Below, one piece after another: positions 50,118 through 53,761 of a stretch of DNA of 53,761 nt. Below the pieces are notes generated by a model that made no database searches, had not been told where the DNA came from, and saw only the letters and a list, made by a program, of their open reading frames with translations. Source of the DNA: JAGLQA01 sp023135565 (lineage in GTDB: Bacteria; Acidobacteriota; Aminicenantia; UBA2199); contig DAOWCY010000018.1 in assembly GCA_030639305.1 (NCBI GenBank), forward strand, positions 1-53,761, read 5' to 3'. The number at the start of each line of letters is the position of its first letter. Positions within the stretch are counted from its first letter, which is position 1. Both the position numbers and the translations under genes were made by a program.

Positions 50118-52518
50118 AATTTCCACCCGTTCCTCAAAGATGCCTGGCCCCTTCGGAACAGACGTCTACAAAACTGAGAGAAGCGCAGTGGCCGTTTTAA
50201 TGCACTGGATGCGGGAAATCATTAAAGATAACAATCTTGACTTAGGACTGCCCGATGTAGAGACTTCCGCAAAAGATAGAAAAATGCCTGACCTGGTGGT
50301 TTACGAGTCTATAAGAAGCAGCCATGTACTTTGTGTTATCGAAGCAAAGCTACCTTATTTCGATGTTTTTGCCGAAGCAGAATTAAAAGAACCGGCCAGA
50401 AGAAAAGCAGTGGAAAGAAAAGCCCGGTATTTTGCCCTTACCAATTTTAAAAAACTTGTCTGGTACAACACAGAAAAGGTAAATGCAGTCAAACCGGAAG
50501 AAGAACAGGTTATCGGGAAATACGAACTATCGGAAATTGAAAACCTGAACGAAATGGAAAATACCCGCCATAAAGAAGCGATAAAAAAAGAATTACAAAA
50601 CTTTTTAATCAGGCTTTATAGGGTGCATACCGGCAGTGAAGAGGAACCGAAACTGCCCGTCGATGAACTCCTGGTTTTTCGTATACATGAGAAAATCAGG
50701 GTCTTAGCCAATTACTATCAAAGGATTATCGACGATAAATGTCACAAAGACCTTGCCTTTGCAAACAAGTTACAACAATGGTTTTCCGACCAGGGCTGGT
50801 CGTTTGCTTACCAATCCGGGGATTATGCCAGAGCCGCCCGGCAAACCGCTTACCTCCTGGTTAATAAAATTTTATTCTATAACCTTCTACAGGCCAAAAG
50901 ACCCGCTGAATTAGACCCTCTAAAATTACCGGAAAGCCTTACCAGGGGCACATCGCTGCAAGGCTTCCTGCAGGTCTTTTTCGATAGGGTTTTAGAGATA
51001 GATTATGAAACCATCTACAGCACTGACTTTATCGATGAGATTGCCTTTCCCGACGCCGTAGAAGTGGTAAAAATCATTAAAGAATTGATCAAAATTTTGG
51101 AACGGTATGATTTTTCTAAATTGGGTTTCGACATAATCGGCGGGATTTTTGAACGATTGATTCCCCAAAAGGAAAGACACAACTTAGGGCAATACTTCAC
51201 GAACGCCGATGTAGTTGATTTAATACTAAAATTTTCTATTCAGCACGAAGAGGACCGCATATTGGATCCTTCCTGCGGAGCCGGGACATTCTTAGTAAGG
51301 GCTTACCATAATAAAAAATTGCTGAACCAACGACAAAATCATGAAAAACTTTTGCAAAATATTTGGGGCAATGACATAGCCAAATTCCCGGCCCACCTTG
51401 CCACCATAAACCTGGCTATCAACGACCTATCCGTCGAAAAGAATTATCCCAATATCCTCCATCAAGATTTTTTTACCTTCCAGGTGGGGGCTGAAGGTTT
51501 CGACCCGGAAAAATGGCGCAAATCGAGAGCCAAAACCTTAGGATTGGATGAAATGGAGTTGATCTACCCACGGTGGTTCGATGTCATCGTCGGCAACCCT
51601 CCCTACACCAGGCAGGAAGAGATAAGTGAAATATCTCCTAAAGACCTGGAATACAAACAAAAAATTATCGAAAATGCCCTCACTTTTCATGGAGAAAAAA
51701 TAGCCGACATCGGCAAAAGAGCCGGTATTTACGCTTATTTTTTTATTCACGGCTGCAAATTTTTAAAAGAAGGCGGTTATTTTAGTTTTATTGTCCCTAA
51801 CTCCTGGTTGGATGTGGATTACGGCAAAGGGCTGCAAAAATTTTTCCTGGAAAATTACAAAATTATAACGATAATCGAATCTAAAATAGAACGCTGGTTT
51901 GAAGACGCCGATATCAATACCTGTATCATCATCTTGCAAAAATGCAAAAACAAAAAAGATAGAGAAGATAATCCTGTCCGTTTTGTTTATTTAAAAAAAC
52001 CGCTGCGTTTTTTTATTCCCCCGGCCAGTGATACCTGGGATAAGCAAGTAGAGAGATTAGAAGAGATAGACAAACTAAAAAGAACTATCCTGGGTCACAG
52101 TGATTTTTATGAAAATGAAGAATTGAAAATTTACGCCAAAACCCAGCAAGAATTATGGAATGAAGGTTTTGATGAAGAGGTGGGTAAATATAAAGGAGCT
52201 AAATGGGGAAAGTATCTAAGAGCGCCCAAAATTTTCTTCAAAGTTTTAGAAAAGGGCAGAAATAAACTAATCCCCCTTAAAAAGATAGCAAAAATCCAAC
52301 GCGGATTTACCACCGGAGCTGATCCCTGGTTTTATATATCAAACATAACAGAAACAGCAAACAAAAAAAAGATAGAACAAATGGCTAAAGATACAGGCAA
52401 GAAGACAAAACCAGAGGATTTGAGGCTCATCAAAAGTGGTGACGGCACTGAGTGGCTTATCGAACAAGAATATATTAAGCCTGTTCTTCGAAATCCTGAC
52501 AATTATAAAAAAATTTGA
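50101..52518 (+). CDS. Type IIG-like restriction-methylase, nuclease and methylase part
   Basis: 805 residues up to a TGA. N-terminal PD-(D/E)xK-like nuclease motif: D64 (KMPDLVVYES) and E81-x-K83 (CVIEAKLPY). The methylase core has SAM-binding LDPSCGAGTFL (388-396), WGNDIAKFPAHLATINLAI, and catalytic FDVIVGNPPYTR (N498-PPY), the N6-adenine type of the Eco57I family. The specificity region starts at about 690 and reads on past the TGA: codon 806 is TGA, and the same frame continues at once with ATA-GAT-GTA-CCG and the next annotated ORF. The whole reading unit would be 1073 residues, normal for this family. Confidence 0.9.
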   Translation: MKKKSKISTRSSKMPGPFGTDVYKTERSAVAVLMHWMREIIKDNNLDLGLPDVETSAKDRKMPDLVVYESIRSSHVLCVIEAKLPYFDVFAEAELKEPARRKAVERKARYFALTNFKKLVWYNTEKVNAVKPEEEQVIGKYELSEIENLNEMENTRHKEAIKKELQNFLIRLYRVHTGSEEEPKLPVDELLVFRIHEKIRVLANYYQRIIDDKCHKDLAFANKLQQWFSDQGWSFAYQSGDYARAARQTAYLLVNKILFYNLLQAKRPAELDPLKLPESLTRGTSLQGFLQVFFDRVLEIDYETIYSTDFIDEIAFPDAVEVVKIIKELIKILERYDFSKLGFDIIGGIFERLIPQKERHNLGQYFTNADVVDLILKFSIQHEEDRILDPSCGAGTFLVRAYHNKKLLNQRQNHEKLLQNIWGNDIAKFPAHLATINLAINDLSVEKNYPNILHQDFFTFQVGAEGFDPEKWRKSRAKTLGLDEMELIYPRWFDVIVGNPPYTRQEEISEISPKDLEYKQKIIENALTFHGEKIADIGKRAGIYAYFFIHGCKFLKEGGYFSFIVPNSWLDVDYGKGLQKFFLENYKIITIIESKIERWFEDADINTCIIILQKCKNKKDREDNPVRFVYLKKPLRFFIPPASDTWDKQVERLEEIDKLKRTILGHSDFYENEELKIYAKTQQELWNEGFDEEVGKYKGAKWGKYLRAPKIFFKVLEKGRNKLIPLKKIAKIQRGFTTGADPWFYISNITETANKKKIEQMAKDTGKKTKPEDLRLIKSGDGTEWLIEQEYIKPVLRNPDNYKKI

Positions 52519-52530
52519 ATAGATGTACCG

Positions 52531-53322
52531 ATGATTGAGAATTTTGTTATTTTTTTAAAAAAACCTCCCGGCAAAATCAAAGACGAATTTGTTGAGAAGT
52601 ATATTAGACATGGTGAAAAAAAAGTATACAAAATGGGAAAAAAAAGAGATTTAATTCCCTCAAGTACCGACACATGCGCTTCTCGAAAACACTGGTATCA
52701 ACTCCCCGATATTAAACCTGCTCATATATTCTGGCAAAAAGCTTTCGATATATCCCATAGACACTATTTTTCAAAAAAGAAGATCGTTGCAAACCAACGT
52801 TTTTATCCAATCTATCCAAATAAAAAAGACGATATCGAATTTATTGCCGCCTGTCTTAATTCTACATTGACAGTTTTGTACCTGGAGTTTCAAAGAGCAG
52901 CGATGGGACAAGGCGCCATAGAGGCGACGGTAGATGAAGTTAAACAAATTTTTTTCATTAACCCCCTGGTTGTAAAAACAAACACCAGGGAAAGAATGTC
53001 AAATTTGTTGGCTAAACTGGGACAACGGGAAATGGGTTCTGTTTTTGAAGAGATCGGGGCGGAAACTCCCGCTGATGTCTCCTTAAAAAAAATCAAACCC
53101 GACCGCAGGGAATTGGATAAAATCGTAATGGGCGAAATCCTCGGATTGAACGAGGAAGAACAATTAGAAATATACCGGGCCGTCATTGACTTAGTTAAAT
53201 CCCGTACCCAAAAAGCCGGAAGCGTGGCAAAAAAGAAAAAAACAGCGGAAGGCATCGATATCGACCTGCTGAAAGATTCAATCGTCGACCATATAAATAA
53301 TAAAAAGAATAATCGAAAATGA
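52531..53322 (+). CDS. Specificity (C-terminal) part of the same restriction-methylase
   Basis: 263 residues, in the same frame as the preceding ORF and separated from it only by the in-frame TGA and four codons. Typical target-recognition sequence of type IIG enzymes: VEKYIRHGEKKVYKMG, KHWYQLPDIKPAHIFWQKAF, VANQRFYPIYPNK and FIAACLNSTLTVLYLEFQR, with MGQGAIEATVDEVKQIFFIN. It is very unlikely to be a separate gene: the only start is an ATG inside the domain with no ribosome site. Either a nonsense mutation, a sequence error, or readthrough of UGA. The end overlaps the next gene by 4 bp. Confidence 0.88.
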   Translation: MIENFVIFLKKPPGKIKDEFVEKYIRHGEKKVYKMGKKRDLIPSSTDTCASRKHWYQLPDIKPAHIFWQKAFDISHRHYFSKKKIVANQRFYPIYPNKKDDIEFIAACLNSTLTVLYLEFQRAAMGQGAIEATVDEVKQIFFINPLVVKTNTRERMSNLLAKLGQREMGSVFEEIGAETPADVSLKKIKPDRRELDKIVMGEILGLNEEEQLEIYRAVIDLVKSRTQKAGSVAKKKKTAEGIDIDLLKDSIVDHINNKKNNRK

Positions 53323-53690
53323 ATACCCTGGGACAATTCTATAAAGCAAAAATAGCAGACCGCAGCGACATTATACTACGAAAAATGCCCGAACGCGCAG
53401 GCGAAAGCAAAGTCGAAAAAGACCTGTTCGGCTGGAAACTTTACTCTGGGAAAAATTATATCGAATGCAAATCCGGCGCTGAAGCACGATGCCTGAAAGT
53501 CTATTTCGACGCGGGGTTGGATGAAATCTCTGTCCCGAAAGACCAAAAATACCTGGAATCCATTATCGACCAATTGGAAAAAATAAAAGAAAGAATCGAC
53601 CATATCATTAAAATCTATGTGGCCGGGGTCCCCGACCGCAAAATAAGAGAACGAGTCCGACGCGAAGTCTACGAGGAAATCCTAAAATAA
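53319..53690 (+). CDS. Small conserved-looking protein after the restriction-methylase
   Basis: 123 residues, charged, with a helical coiled-coil-like C-terminal half (YLESIIDQLEKIKERIDHII). No family is recognised. It starts in an ATGA overlap with the methylase gene, so it is translated with it and probably belongs to the same restriction module, for example as an accessory subunit. Confidence 0.65.
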   Translation: MNTLGQFYKAKIADRSDIILRKMPERAGESKVEKDLFGWKLYSGKNYIECKSGAEARCLKVYFDAGLDEISVPKDQKYLESIIDQLEKIKERIDHIIKIYVAGVPDRKIRERVRREVYEEILK

Positions 53691-53745
53691 GGGGGCGGCT
53701 CCTTCACCAGCCTTCGGCGACCCCACCACGTGGGGAGAGGGTAGT

Positions 53746-53761
53746 CCCTGCCGGGGGCCAA
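53746..53761 (+). repeat. Dispersed repeat, partial copy at window edge
   Basis: CCCTGCCGGGGGCCAA matches the centre of copies 4 and 7 and is cut by the window end. Just before it, CCACCACGTGGGGAG also occurs at about 26930. Confidence 0.6.

Noticed and set aside
1..53761. tRNA, rRNA and complete insertion sequences
   Set aside because: Looked for T-loop GGTTCGAATCC-like segments and transposase motifs; only chance partial matches inside coding regions were seen.

Overview
The window looks like a chromosomal segment of an uncultured, free-living bacterium with a Gram-negative envelope. A large DUF5916 outer-membrane-type protein, the start of a nonribosomal peptide synthetase, several eukaryotic-like Ser/Thr kinases and many AAA/STAND-type ATPases fit the Acidobacteriota, perhaps the Aminicenantes. 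That placement is inference from gene content; no rRNA, tRNA or other phylogenetic marker is present. UGA serves as an ordinary stop in several genes, so the code is standard.

Layout. 0-7 kb: start of an NRPS condensation domain running off the left edge, then secreted or outer-membrane proteins (CBM9-like/DUF5916 protein, metallo-beta-lactamase-fold hydrolase, PKD/FN3 protein). 7.5-15.2 kb: biotin protein ligase, a valyl-tRNA-synthetase paralogue that has lost both catalytic signatures, a receiver protein with a very long disordered tail, an M23 peptidase and a YprB-like exonuclease carrying in-frame DNA repeats. 15.3-17.9 kb: orphan DUF433 antitoxin-like gene, MntA/HepT toxin-antitoxin pair, and an AAA ATPase preceded by two matched 14-bp palindromes. 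18-27 kb: cell-wall and housekeeping genes (ddl-ruvX-mltG operon, soluble lytic transglycosylase, metallophosphoesterase, lipA with a frameshift in an A7 run), with a HigBA module lying between two identical 88-bp direct repeats. 27-33 kb: two Ser/Thr kinases, HicBA, and a membrane protein plus an ABC permease fused to a degenerate ATPase domain. 33-46 kb: a visibly AT-richer block of ATPase genes. 46.5-53.7 kb: a large secreted PHP-domain protein, then a RadC-N / type IIG-like restriction-methylase / small-protein operon interrupted by an in-frame UGA.

The most striking region is 33.1-46.2 kb. Three proteins share the same N-terminal AAA-like ATPase (P-loop GPRQxGKTTFLRQ) but carry different C-terminal modules: a Ser/Thr kinase, two membrane helices, or a PtuA-like ABC/SMC-type ATPase. 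The last overlaps a gene for a PtuB-like HNH nuclease, which gives a Septu-like pair with an extra sensor-type ATPase. Two tandem-duplicated proteins of about 960 residues, each with two P-loop ATPase domains, lie between them. The three transcription units have near-identical promoters (TTGATA/T, 16-bp T-rich spacer, TATAAT). This arrangement of interchangeable effectors on one ATPase chassis is a strong candidate for an undescribed defence or signalling system.

Two further themes run through the window. A family of dispersed hairpin repeats sits between genes and has in places become coding sequence. At least four transcripts seem leaderless, with the -10 box exactly 6 nt before the start codon.
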